Positions 38,380 through 49,025 of a stretch of DNA of 64,000 nucleotides are shown piece by piece; position 1 is the first letter of the stretch, and each line of letters begins with the position of its first letter. This DNA comes from Ectobius pallidus. Taxonomy: Eukaryota > Arthropoda > Insecta > Blattodea > Ectobiidae. The notes under the pieces were generated by a model. It made no database searches, was not told the DNA's origin, and was given only the letters and a program-made list of their open reading frames with translations. The stretch spans positions 121,058,043-121,122,042 of the forward strand of contig CAXKWD010000004.1 in the NCBI GenBank assembly GCA_964059195.1. The letters are read 5' to 3'. The position numbers were made by a program, and so were the translations under genes.

Positions 38380-38631
38380 CAATTCCGGGGTGCGCGGGCA
38401 AAGAGAGTTAAGTCCACCTTCTTGTTACTGAGAATTAGAGTGACTTAACACACTATACCAGCCCAACATAGCTTTAGAGATGGACACATCCATAACTATC
38501 GTACAATTTTGAATATGACTTACTGGACTTGACACAAATGTAGAGAACATTTTTATCTATAACTCTATGGACATAACTCAAATTTTTGGGATGGTGGACT
38601 TAACTCTCTTTGCCCGCGCACCCCGGAATTG
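38380..38631. mobile_element. MITE-like element with 39-bp perfect terminal inverted repeats
   Basis: The left arm 38380-38418 (caattccggggtgcgcgggc, then aaagagagttaagtccacc) is the exact reverse complement of the right arm 38593-38631. The whole unit is 252 bp. Perfect arms over 39 bp in an AT-rich, decaying background point to a recent insertion or to selection for the fold-back. Superfamily is unknown. If the outer caatt/aattg bases belong to a duplicated target, an AATT-centred site is possible. Confidence 0.85.
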
Positions 38632-39004
38632 GTCTTCGATCCTCTCCGGGGACCGGCTAACCACAACCCCCATTAACATACTCGTACGTGAAAACTCTCA
38701 TAATCCACCACTACGAAATGTGAAGTTACTAGCCCCTAGGTCTATAATCAATGAGAATGATAAAACACTGAGAACAAGAGGTAAATGAGGATTTATTCCC
38801 AGCGTTCTGAGCTCGATATTTATATACTTATTCCCCATAATCTCTAGATCTGTTAATAATTCAGGCCAGTAACAAAGAGCCCAGGACGAACTTGGTTTTT
38901 TCAGTGAAGTGTTTTTGTAGAGAAGGCCTTGTGGTTAGGTCTATGAACAGAGTGACAGCTATATAAATTCTCGCTTCATAAATTAAGTAATTAGTAATTA
39001 AGTT

Positions 39005-39662
39005 ATATAGGCCAGCGTTTCTCAACCTATGGTCCGCGGACCACTGGTGGTCCGTGAAGAATGAAGATGGTGCAGATGGTCCGCAGACATAATATTATAA
39101 AGCAAGTAAAGAAGTAAAACTTTTCACATAAAATGGACACTAGATGTCAAAGGTTTTAAAATCTTCGAAAATACAGGTCCTACTGCAAGTTTTCTTACAT
39201 TTGCAATTACGAACCACAGTTTGAAACCCCTGATGCACTAACGTCTATGGTTCCCTCTTTCATTCAAAACCCTGAAAAATAAGACTTTGTCTGAATTTGT
39301 TATTAGAGGCGCTCTCTTAACAAGGGTTTTATTGTTGGAGGTGACCGAGTGTCTGATACCGGTAAACCTGTGTTATAATTCCTAATTGTATTATCAAATT
39401 GGTAATAAATATTAAAGTCTGTTCAAAATATAATTTTACTGTCAATAGTTTACTTCCAATTCAATAACTTTACTGTATTTCCGTCGAATTAAAAAAAAAA
39501 TGTATTTAGATTTATTTCGTTATAATGACCTATAATAAATACTCCAAATATTAAGAATATAGCCTTCTTTTAAAAATAGGATGTAAAATTAGGGGGCCGT
39601 AATTTTTTTAGACATTTTAGAGGTCCTCGGGTTCAAAAAGGTTGAGAAACGCTATTATAGGC
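39005..39662. mobile_element. hAT-type MITE
   Basis: Begins CAGCGTTTCTCAACCTATGG at 39013 and ends GGTTGAGAAACGCTA at 39654, a 14 of 15 inverted match. This terminus (cagcgtttctcaacc) is a familiar hAT end across animals. Flanks are atataggc (39005-39012) and ttataggc (39655-39662), an 8-bp target duplication with one mismatch. At 642 bp with no transposase it is non-autonomous. Confidence 0.87.
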
Positions 39663-39669
39663 GTTAGAA

Positions 39670-40425
39670 CGTGGAAAGCTAAAATAAACACCTCATGTAT
39701 TCACTGAAAGCATTTACGGTAAATTATTATTATACTATGTTTAACTCTAATTAAATTATCACACTTGCACTTACGCTGCATGGCTTACCCCTAGGACTCT
39801 GCGGCAAATATAGACTATTTTATACTCTGAATATTTAACTCTCTACCTGTTTTCAAGCGGTTAATATTTTTATAAATGTTCAATTTCTAAAACAATTTAA
39901 CAGCCTCCAGTTCTTGAGAATATACGCCATAGGCTGCCATAAAATCTGACATTTTGCCTTCTCTTTATGCCGCTAAATGCCTATTCTTTTCATCTCCTAA
40001 CTTTTTGGAATTAATTTCAATCATCCAGCCGTTGAATGATGGAATCAAATTAATACATCTGACCCCATAGGAATTATGGCCTATACGAAAACTTAATACT
40101 TGTTAACTGGATTTTTAAAATGTTATCCTTTTGTATAATGTAGTTACTTCTGTAAATCGTTAGCTCATTATATGGAACCTGAGGACTTAAGCAATCATCA
40201 ACACCTAGATTTCATCCCATTAAAGTTTTAAGCTTTATTCACCTGAATAATTTGCACACGTAAGTCTATCATGTAAGATGGCGTAGAAATTATCATCCTA
40301 GATTTATCTAGAATGCAATTGCGCAGAAAGAGGTTATTGATTTTCTGGTACGTGGCTGCCAAATAAGGGATGGAGTGGACAAATCTTAACTAAAAGAGTA
40401 TTTTTCATGTGAGTGAAATCATAGG
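39670..40425. other. Intron sequence, nothing recognised
   Basis: AT-rich intron DNA without supported exon or repeat. Confidence 0.45.
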
Positions 40426-40429
40426 TGGT

Positions 40430-40955
40430 AACAATGGAGCCTTATAATGATATCCACAACCATACAGATTTCCATTTAACATCTTTGTGGTATATTATTG
40501 TCGAACACGGAACGATCTTGAAACCTCGAGAGTATCAACTGAAAAATGTGTAATAAATAGCCTGTATTTAAAATAAGATCAATTCTGTTGGTGTTAATTT
40601 TAATGTTATACTAAAATGAATTTATTTAGTGTTGTCAAAATCCGTTGGTTTCAAGAAAAGGAAGCTTCGATTTGACCGACGCTGGAAGCTGCCATCTGTC
40701 GAAGACAAGAACTACATCAACCATCAGCCAGCGGATGCGAAGGGCAGCGCGGGTGCTCGTTTGAGTGAATATAAAATCTCAAAATTTGAACATTTAGACT
40801 AATTATGATAGTACAAAAAACAGTCGTATCCAACTTGCGTATGAAGGTTATTAAGATACTCGTATGAAAATATGAAACTCGCTTTGCTCATTTCATAAAC
40901 ATACTCTTATCTTAACAAATGCCATTATAGGCTTCTTGCATAATATAGGCTTACT
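40430..40955 (-). repeat. Dispersed repeat family V, minus copy
   Basis: Its reverse complement matches 20655-21060: tgcaagaagcctataatggc, then gtttatgaaatgagcaaagc, ttcactcaaacgagc, tgaaaccaacggattttgac, ttttaaatacagg and gttccgtgttcgac. It contains an extra stretch of about 90 bases at 40787-40875 not found in the other copy. No terminal repeats or coding domain recognised. Confidence 0.75.
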
Positions 40956-40959
40956 ATAT

Positions 40960-43220
40960 AGCACTGGTCCGATAATTTGCAATTTTCACTTTGTGTGTCT
41001 TGCGTTAGAAATTCTATTTTTATTTCAAGTTGTCTAAAAATGACATTTTTATGCCCTGTATCATATTTTAGTGCTCCATTATTTACTATTTATTCGTAAA
41101 TATGGTCTTCTAACTACCGATGATAGTTTCAAATTTTTCAAATAATTTCCTTTACACATTCGCTCTCCAGAAACTATTGGCAAAATATTACCTAGGTATT
41201 ACCTAATTATACTGGCAGATCCACGCAACGCATAGTTTTAAAACTAGTGTTATAAATTATAATATTTACCACTAAGACACAGTGGCATGCAGGAAGGTTA
41301 ATGCCGTGGTCCATAAAGAATGCTTCTTCTTGTGCTGACTTGTTATCTGCGAAGGTTCATCACACTGTTGTGCATGGAATTAGCTGACGCCGAGCATATA
41401 TTGCATTTTCTCTTGCCTCCTGTATTTCTTAATCCTTTCGTTACCTGGTTTCAGCAAGATAATTTTTCTCAAGTGGAAGATAAAAAGGCACATTTGGCAG
41501 GAATGGTAAACTGAGTCCCGAACGTAAAATTCTGTAAACTGGGTCACAGCAAAAAAAATGGTTGCAGGTAAATTGCGTTCCAGCTGACTACCGGTCCTTT
41601 TTCTTAACTAGGACGATTTTCAAATATGGAAACTGCCAACATCCCGGTTCTTGTCTTCACATCTGAGGAAAAGGTTGAACAGTCGAATTTGTTTCAAGTA
41701 AGACCTGCAAGTGATCGGAGATACCATAGGGCTTCATACCTACCAACTCTTCCCATAATATAAGCTCAAAAGCCATGCAATTAGGGCGTCCTCTCTTTCT
41801 CAGTAAAATCCAGTCGAGATTCAAGCTACATCAATTGATTAAAATAAGTTTTTCATACAAATATCACGTGTAAAAACAGATACGGTACCATAAATCTGCA
41901 CACCGGAGGTAAAGAGCACTATGTCCATTTTTTACGAACTCGAAAGATAGTTTGTTATTGTTTTTACGCTCTTTTTCTGGGATGTAAATTAGCCTACGCT
42001 CTCTTATGCATAAAAATAAAAGAGTTAGTAAGAAAGAGCACAAGATATTGTGATAAAAACATTAAAATCAGCTGTTTCCAAAGTAAATAATCCAAATTTG
42101 AGAACTTAATATTAAAAAGGCGGAAGCTGTTTATATTGTGATGTAAGTTAAAAGAAGTTTATATGTAAGTTAAAAGAAGTTTCTTTAAAATATTCAAAGT
42201 GAAACAAACGTTAAAAAAAAATATATTTTTTCTCTGTCTTCTGTGAAGTTCCATATTTGTGAGTATGTTCAGAAATGTATTTCTTATTTATTTCAAATAG
42301 GTTTGCTTAGTTCCTTCTTTTGAATGTCCTACGCAACGAATTCTCACTGAATAAATTGTATCTTTAGTAATTCTTATGAAAAACCATGGAGTTAATGATC
42401 TGTTAACTACGATCAGTAAAAGCTCTGCCTCATGTACAGATAAGCCTAGTATTTTTTTTCTACCAACGTCGTTTTATGAACTTTACATTTCATTTCATTA
42501 TCAACATCTCCCAAAAATGTTACATAAATATGAAAACAAGCAAGTATTGCGTAACTGCTCAGGACCCAAGATCAAAGATTAATCGGTGCATCGCTCGCAA
42601 ATTAAATGTTAACGTTACTGTGTTTAGAATATGTGAAGTATGTGCAAAACGAGGTGTTATGTGACGATACACTTTCGCTATAATACGATATTATGTCGTC
42701 TGAGAAAAATGTTATGCAGTCAGCACATAACTTAAGAGTAGTCTACAATATGATACCTACAACTGCAGCATAGCAATAGACTCCGCTTTCTCTTGTGTCC
42801 GATGCCGGTATTTAACTCAAGAATTATCAGTAGGCTGGAATTTTTCCAGTCATAAATTGTCTTCCGATTTCAAAATCGTAGTTCGTTTCTCATTGTATTC
42901 CTTCTCGTCTTTCTTTGTCTTCTTTTGTTTCATCCTATTCTTCTCTTGTATTGTCATGATCATTTTCGTTATTATCAGCATTAGGCCTATAAGCGTTTAG
43001 TATACTTCCGTGATCGAGTAGAGTTAGGCTCTAGTCTTATACATTGGAGCCAGTTGCGGAGCTAACAAGTTTTCCCCCACCTGCAAATATTTCCATGGGA
43101 CCCCCACATTAATTTTTAGGGTATCAGACAGCTTAAAGATAAATTATTTTAAAATAAGAAATCTAACAATTTTAACTATAGACTTATTTTTAATATACAG
43201 CATATACTTTCTACTGTTCG
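40960..43220. other. Intron sequence, nothing recognised
   Basis: About 2.3 kb without supported exon or named repeat; short frames at 41320-41514 and 42376-42664 have no known domain. Confidence 0.4.
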
Positions 43221-43224
43221 ATAA

Positions 43225-43522
43225 TCCACCCCCTGCGTAGTTTCGTGGTTAGCGTCGTTGGCTGCGGATCCGCAAGCCCAGGTTAGATCCCCGGTACCTC
43301 GGATTTTTCTGAGGTAGGTAGGTTTGGAACGGGGTGCACATAGCCTCGTGATACAAACTGAAGAGCTACTTGATTGAGAAGTAGCGGCTTCGGTCACGGA
43401 AGTCATCATTATCGGCCATGGATGTCGCCATGCTGACCACATGCCCCCAGTCCTGTCATCTGCCTATTATGGATGACGCAGCGGTCGGATGGCATGCCTA
43501 ATCCCTCCAGGATGAGAATATC
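43225..43522 (+). repeat. tRNA-derived SINE family B, best copy
   Basis: Starts gcgtagtttcgtggttagcg (A-box-like), followed by cccaggttagatcccc (B-box-like) about 40 bases on. The body contains ctcgtgatacaaactgaaga and gagaagtagcggc, and the end has ggatgacgcagcggtcggat. It defines the family also seen at 1905, 18760 and 33740. Confidence 0.82.
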
Positions 43523-44104
43523 CACCCACTTCTTGAGTAGACATTTAATAAATTCCTTCATTTTCCTTTAATTTTTCCTCCCATGATCAATAGGGAAAAT
43601 CAATTGCAATTTTTTATCGAGCAGGTACATCAGAGTTGTTTAGTAATGACTAATGAGACCTCGTGCTCTTAAATCTTCCAATCGCCAATGAAACTGAAAC
43701 ACGATGGTAGACAATGCAACAAACGGAAGGTAAGTCGTATCCTGTCATGGGTTGCAGTGCTATGTAGACATTTTTATTTTGATAGTAAATAGAAATTTTC
43801 CTTATTAACTAAGGTTCCTTTCTCGGGTATGTTTAAAGCGGACAAGATAACGACTCTGAAATCAGTGTTTTCAGTGTAATTTTAATGTCGTTCCACTGAG
43901 TTTCACGATAACATATAATTTGTTAGGTTTAATACGTACAAGGAAAATGTATTTCAACACATTACTAACAATTGCAAGCAGGGTCGGACTGGAAATAAAA
44001 TTGAGTTCTGGCACCGGCGCCTCCACCCCCGACCAATAATCCCTTAATTTTATTGCAACCTTACTTCTTTTGACTCGTAACAAAACGATAAAATACGTAA
44101 AAAC

Positions 44105-44180
44105 AATTGGTAGAGCATTGACGCGAAGTTCAAGTCCCAGTGTCGGAGGAATTTTTCTCCTATAATATTCCCCGATAAAA
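44105..44180 (+). repeat. tRNA-like SINE fragment
   Basis: attggtagagcattgacgcg followed by aagttcaagtcccagtgtcg has A-box and B-box-like spacing, but the tRNA stems do not close and the copy is short. A degraded SINE head is the best reading. Confidence 0.45.
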
Positions 44181-44454
44181 TACGTGTTTTAAAATGATTG
44201 TCGATTTATATTTTCAACTTTATTAACAGATGACTGCAATAAAAAATATAACTGACATTTTTGTATTTAGTTGAATATTATAGTAGAATCTCTTAGTAGG
44301 CCTACCTGTGACTTCTATTTAGTTAGTGCTGAACAGAATTACCAATAGAGCTAAGAGTTTTTATGCCAACACATCTATATTCAAACCAAGTATTGTAATG
44401 ATTAAAAACACTAGGCTTTTTGTTTTTGAAATTCAATAAAATATTTACAAAGGT

Positions 44455-44726
44455 AGTGAATATTGATGATGATGATGAGTGTGCTGCCCGAAGGCAGGTC
44501 CATCCCGGGACGAAGCCGTGGTATGATGACCACGAAATTCAAGCAAGGGTGATAGCGCGGATATTTGCCAATCCCTCTCGCGGTATGGGGATGAAGGAGA
44601 CAACACCCAGCCCTGAACCCAGGAAGGAAATTTTCCACTGTTGAAAAATTACTGATCGGGCCGGGAATCGAACCCAGGCCACCAGGGTGGAAGATAATCA
44701 CGCTGCCAACTCACCCAGTGAATATT
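44455..44726 (-). repeat. tRNA-derived SINE (family D) with target duplication
   Basis: Element 44465-44716 is flanked by the direct repeat agtgaatatt (44455-44464 and 44717-44726). On the minus strand it begins gggtgagttggcagcgtg and has gggttcgattcccggcccga, a canonical B-box, as in the copy at 35262. It ends with a (CATCAT)n tail, seen on the plus strand as gatgatgatgatga. Confidence 0.88.
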
Positions 44727-45234
44727 AAAGTTTATATTTACATTAAACACGTCATTAATAATGCCATCATGGTTAAGGTTTCCTAAAGCATTTCAATGCA
44801 CGTCAGCGTAGAATAAATCAAATCCCGTTGACCCAAATTGCATCTCAATCTGTACGTACAGCTTTTAACCCTGTGACTATTATTCAGCTTCTTAAAATAA
44901 CATCAACAACAGCAATAATAATAACAATAATAATACAGTAATAATAAAATCAGGTCAACTGATACAACAAAGTGCCAGATGAAGCTAATGGTCATAATAT
45001 GCTTCTGATATACATGGCACAAACTTGCCTAATATTGGAAGAGCATGATTCCTTAGGAAGCGACTTATTGAATACAGGAAGGGGGATGGGATGTGCCACG
45101 GCGCACTTTACTCAGGCGGGAAGGTTGGTGGAAGGAGGCGTGACGTCACGAGGCCTTCCTTCTTACTCCACGTGCTTTAAAACTGCATGGGCTGTGGGTT
45201 CTAGCAGTGTTGTGTTTAAATCGTGTTAGTTAAA

Positions 45235-45400
45235 ATGCCTAAAAAAATTGTGCACGAGGAATTATACGATAAGGGGTGTTAAAAGTGATTACATAACATG
45301 TTTCAGTTTTCCAAAAGAACAGGAATTACACAAAGAGTGGAAAAAATATTCTTAGAAAGGACTGGATTCCCTCAGCCGGGAGTGTAATGGCAACCCTAAA
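45235..45400 (+). pseudogene. THAP domain remnant of the P-like element
   Basis: An ATG at 45235 opens MPKK, the classic THAP start. After a one-base shift the sequence reads GVKSDYITCFSFPKEQELHK and EWKKY, then a stop and, in a further frame, a GLDSLSREC segment. The FSFPKxxxLxxxWxK block is the THAP signature (zinc-coordinating C2CH DNA-binding domain). The frameshift after MPKK and the in-frame stop show that it is dead. THAP domains form the N-terminal DNA-binding part of P-element transposases, which fits its place just inside the left TIR. Confidence 0.75.
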
Positions 45401-45884
45401 ATATAAATTCTTCGTTTAGGGTACATTCTTTTCATTTCTTCTGTATAGTGAAAGAAGCCACCGTTTTGTTCTGTTATATTTTTATTAGCCTGTAAATTCC
45501 GAGCTGACCGGATGGTTCCTTAAGTTGCAAAGAAACCTGACCTTGTAAATCACCCCAAACTGAATGACTTTATTTTCTGGAAGCATGCAATATTTCACTT
45601 TCTCAAGTGAACAAGGTTCCTGTAGGATGAAGGATTTTAAAAAGGTAGTGTACAGGCCTTTCAAGAGTTCAATGCTTTGAAATAGTTCCAAAATTATACA
45701 ATATATTCTTTACGCTTAATTATACATGTATGAACTGACGGAATTTTTATGATTATGATATAAGATGAAATAGAACGATGAGTCACGGTAAGTAAATATC
45801 TAAACTGCCCTTTTCACAGAAGAAACCACTAATAAAAAAGTGTGCGTGGAACGCCACGCCACAGAAGTGAAACTTGTTTTAATT

Positions 45885-46640
45885 TTTATTATTTTCAATT
45901 TTTTATTATTGGATGGTCTCAATTTTGCATTATTGGACTTTTTAATATTGGGTTTCTGGACTTTTTAAATTTTGGATCTTTGAATTATTAATTTTAGATT
46001 TTTTAAATTTTCGGTTTTTAAATTTTTTATTTTTAAATTTTGGAATTTTTAATTTTGTTTTTTTTTTAATTTTGGAAATTTGGATTTTTTAATTTTGGAT
46101 TTTTAATTTTGGATTTTTAATTTTTTTAATTTTGGATTTTTTAAATTTTATGGATCTTTGAATTTTGTAATCTAGGAATTTTTAATTTTTTATTTTGGAG
46201 TTTTTAAATTTTGGTCTCTATGAAATTTGTATTTTTTGGATTTTTTAATTTTAGATTATTGATTCCTTCATTTTTTATTTTTAGATTTTTTAATTTAGGA
46301 TTTTCGATTTTTTAATTTTTTTACTTTTTAAATTTTTGGATTTTTACATTTTGGATCTTGGAATTTTTAAATTTTGGATTGTTTAAATTTTGATTCTTTG
46401 AATTTTTTATTTTTGGACTTTTTATTTTTTATTTTCGTTTTTTAAAATTTAGGATTATTAGATTTTGCATTTTTTAATTTTTATTTTTTGGATTTTTTTA
46501 TTTTTTAAATTTTTAATATTTGGATTTTTAATTTTTTTAATTTTGGATTTTTGGACTTTTTAATTTTGGATCTTTGATTTTTTAATTTTTCAATTTTGGA
46601 TTTTTTTAAATTTTGGATCTTTGATTTTTTTTATTGTTTG
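45885..46640. repeat. T-rich degenerate tract (ttttaattttggattttt type)
   Basis: About 750 bases made of loosely repeated units such as tttttaattttggatttt and tttttaaattttggatctttg, with almost no C. The unit length is irregular (about 11 to 25 bases), so it is a decayed satellite-like or slippage-driven tract. Confidence 0.85.
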
Positions 46641-46644
46641 GCTT

Positions 46645-46755
46645 TTTTAAGCGCGGTAATGTATCTCCGGGTTCCATAAGATAGATAATATTCCTTTAGA
46701 TTGCTTAGGAATTGTCTATTGCCTTTGAGCAGGTAAGTAAGTTATTAATATTATT
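46645..46755 (+). mobile_element. Non-LTR 3' end stub (family N)
   Basis: gcgcggtaatgtatctccgg, gttccataagatag, then gcttaggaattgtctattgc and ctttgagcaggtaagtaag match the ends of the elements at 15840-15930 and (minus strand) 23305-23420. Only about 100 bases are present: a severely 5'-truncated insertion, followed by an (ATT)n tract. Confidence 0.8.
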
Positions 46756-46764
46756 GTTATTATT

Positions 46765-46805
<41 letters not shown>

Positions 46806-46817
46806 TACTACTACTAC
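46756..46817. repeat. (ATT)n and (ACT)n microsatellite
   Basis: ATT units with a few substitutions, then five ACT units; continues from the non-LTR tail. Confidence 0.9.
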
Positions 46818-47049
46818 ATAATACTACATGATACTATGCCCATTTGCAGGTCCTCGTACTAGGTCCGAAAAATTTCCTTTGATTACTCCTAATTATTAAA
46901 TTGATTGTTTTCTGTGCAGTCCGCTCCGAAACACCCTAGTAATTTCGTGACGGTTTTGAGTGTGACACTAATTTCGTCACGGTTTTAGCGTTACACAAGT
47001 TCCCGATTTACCCCTACCGCCGCTAAAGAAGATTCACTTCAAAAAATAA

Positions 47050-47140
47050 AAAATAAAAAACCGGTGACGGGAGATAAACATTGGACCTCCCGAATGCGGT
47101 CCCAAGACTACCATCTACGTAGCTCAGAAAACTAATTTTG
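47050..47140 (-). repeat. Degraded tRNA-like SINE head
   Basis: The reverse complement reads gagctacgtagatggtagtc, then cttgggaccgcattcgggag and gtccaatgtttatctccc, resembling a tRNA with anticodon-loop and weak B-box. The stems are eroded. Confidence 0.4.
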
Positions 47141-48524
47141 TAAGATTAAAATCATTTAAAATCTAATCGACAACGTAATTTGAAATCAAATTAACAACAT
47201 AATTGCATGTGCTATTCTTGAATATGCAAATTAGTTTTCATTTTAGCCTCCTTGACTATATAACATAATACGCTTACTTTTATAAAATGTTGCATTTTAA
47301 CATTTAAAACAAAGTTCTGTATACCTTTTACAGCAGTACACGCAGAGATTTAAATGTACCATAATTTAGAACATTTTACAGTTAGCCTACTGTGGATTAA
47401 TCTTGTTTATCTTGTTTAATCTTGTTTAATATTGTTTAATCTTCGTCGCCTATTCAAATCTTGTTTTAGGTCCTTTTTTTACAAAATACTTCTGTTATGA
47501 TATTTCACCTTTGCCACAATGTTATGGAATTTAGCAGACGATAATCTTTAGTCACTTCTGCTCTTAAATCTCGTGATTATTTGTTACCACTTTGTATTTG
47601 TTAGCCATACACAGAAGCAGGTTATATTTTAATCATACTTTTGGGTCAATAATGCAGACCATATTCATTATTATTGTTTAAGTTAAAAAGAAGGGAATTT
47701 TTACCTCGCTTATATGATTACGAACCGACAGGAGCAATTCAGCTCTGTGCAAAGCGAGGCCTCATGACGTCAGCGGAACTCCGAGAAGTGGGGGTAGTAT
47801 TCCCGCCTGAGTAGAGTGCGCCGTGGATGTGCACACTCAATGTATAAGGCTACCACAATGAGCAGGAACTATATAAGCTACATATGATCCTACGTATTGT
47901 TGTTGTAGAAGGAAATGCCGGAGTGTACCTTAGAACGATATACTCACGACAGGGCTTATTTTTTCACTGATCTCACTATAAATTTTAATTAATGTAATTA
48001 TTTACACCGATGTCTACACTATCGGTATAGATCTACTCAAATTTAACGTAATTATTTTTAAAATAAATTTAGATTAAGACATGAGATTTAAGTTTTGGAA
48101 ATGACGTACTACTCCAACAGTGATATAAAAATACAAACTGCAAACTTTCACTTTTACCAACCTTACTTTGGCCTTGGAACTTCGTGATCTCATTTCTAGC
48201 TACTACTATTGCGAGGACATTAAGTAGATTTATAACTGAATTGTCAAAATAAAAAGTGTTCTTGCTTTAAAGACTGGAAGAGTGGATAAATCATTCTGTT
48301 ATTACCAATGTATCTACTGCTGTAAATGAGTTGTTAAAATGAAAGGATAGACTATAGGACTCCTGACTGGTAATGCAATGCTCACGAAAATATTACCGGT
48401 ACGTAAAATGCATCTAGGGTTGGACTGGCCCGGCATTCACACACAGCCGTAATTTTCGTTGAAAGGAGCTGGTACCATACTGGTGCCACATTTTGGTACT
48501 TTATGAGATTGCAAGGCGGGCGGG

Positions 48525-48680
48525 AAATGTCTGTCCGTCCGTCCGTCCGTCTGTCTGTGTGTCTGTACGCGCGATAACTCGAATACGCTTTACAGGATTT
48601 TCATGAAACTAGGAATACGCATTTATAACGTCCATGGGATCAAGCCTATTGATTTTGGACCAAATCGGTACCAGAGGAAC
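48525..48680 (+). repeat. Repeat fragment with (GTCC/GTCT)n start
   Basis: A run of gtccgtccgtccgtctgtct is followed by cgcgataactcgaatacgct and caggattttcatgaaactag. I recognise this order from interspersed repeats of other animals, but cannot name the family. Confidence 0.5.
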
Positions 48681-48867
48681 GACTAATTAACGGTCACATG
48701 CTTTTTAAATGGCAAATCATCACTGTACTACAAAAAGTCGCATTGCTAGCCATAACCATGGCCTCCCACCTCAGTTAAGATGTCATATACCTTTCATTCA
48801 TAGCAGGCCGAATGCATGAGTCAGTCATAATGGATGAAAGTTGTCTTTTTATACAGAAATATAGAAA

Positions 48868-49025
48868 ATGCCTAATAAGTGTTGTGTTCCTGGCTGTAAT
48901 ATAGCAATAATAATGCTATCGAAGAGTTTGTCCAAGTGTTTAAATTTTCTAAAAATAAATCCATACGGCTTAAATGAATATGTGCAATTCACGGAGAAAA
49001 TGTTATACCTTCAAATAACTTATGG
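48868..49025 (+). pseudogene. Second THAP-domain remnant
   Basis: From an ATG near 48868 the sequence reads MPNKCCVPGC, the start and first Cys pair of a THAP domain. In a shifted frame it continues AIEEFVQVFKFSKNKSIRLK, then ICAIHGENVIPSNN. The VFKFSK block and the later His/Cys region are THAP features. It ends at a donor-like atg/gtaagt (about 49022). Frameshifts and a stop break the frame. It lies outside the TIRs of the P-like element at 45097-47825, so it belongs to another copy or another THAP gene. Confidence 0.65.

Larger units (their letters stand above)
45090..47832. mobile_element. P-like (THAP-bearing) DNA transposon remnant with TIRs and 7-bp duplication
   Basis: Element 45097-47825 (2729 bp). 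The left end CACGGCGCACTTTACTCAGG and the reverse complement of the right end differ at one base over the first 26 (T or C at position 12). Subterminal gacgtca motifs occur on both sides. It is bounded by direct repeats GATGTGC (45090-45096 and 47826-47832). A broken THAP domain near the left end suits the P superfamily, whose members duplicate about 8 bp of target. The interior has been replaced or overrun by a T-rich simple tract (45885-46640) and a non-LTR 3' stub with microsatellite (46645-46812). No catalytic domain was recognised. Confidence 0.85.

Noticed and set aside
43176..43442. Minus-strand 88-codon frame as a gene
   Set aside because: It lies within the plus-strand SINE at 43225-43522 and is an antisense shadow.
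43978..44040. cagggtcggactgg (and a similar agggttggactggccc near 48417) as transposon ends
   Set aside because: No partner ends or duplications could be found; too little to call.
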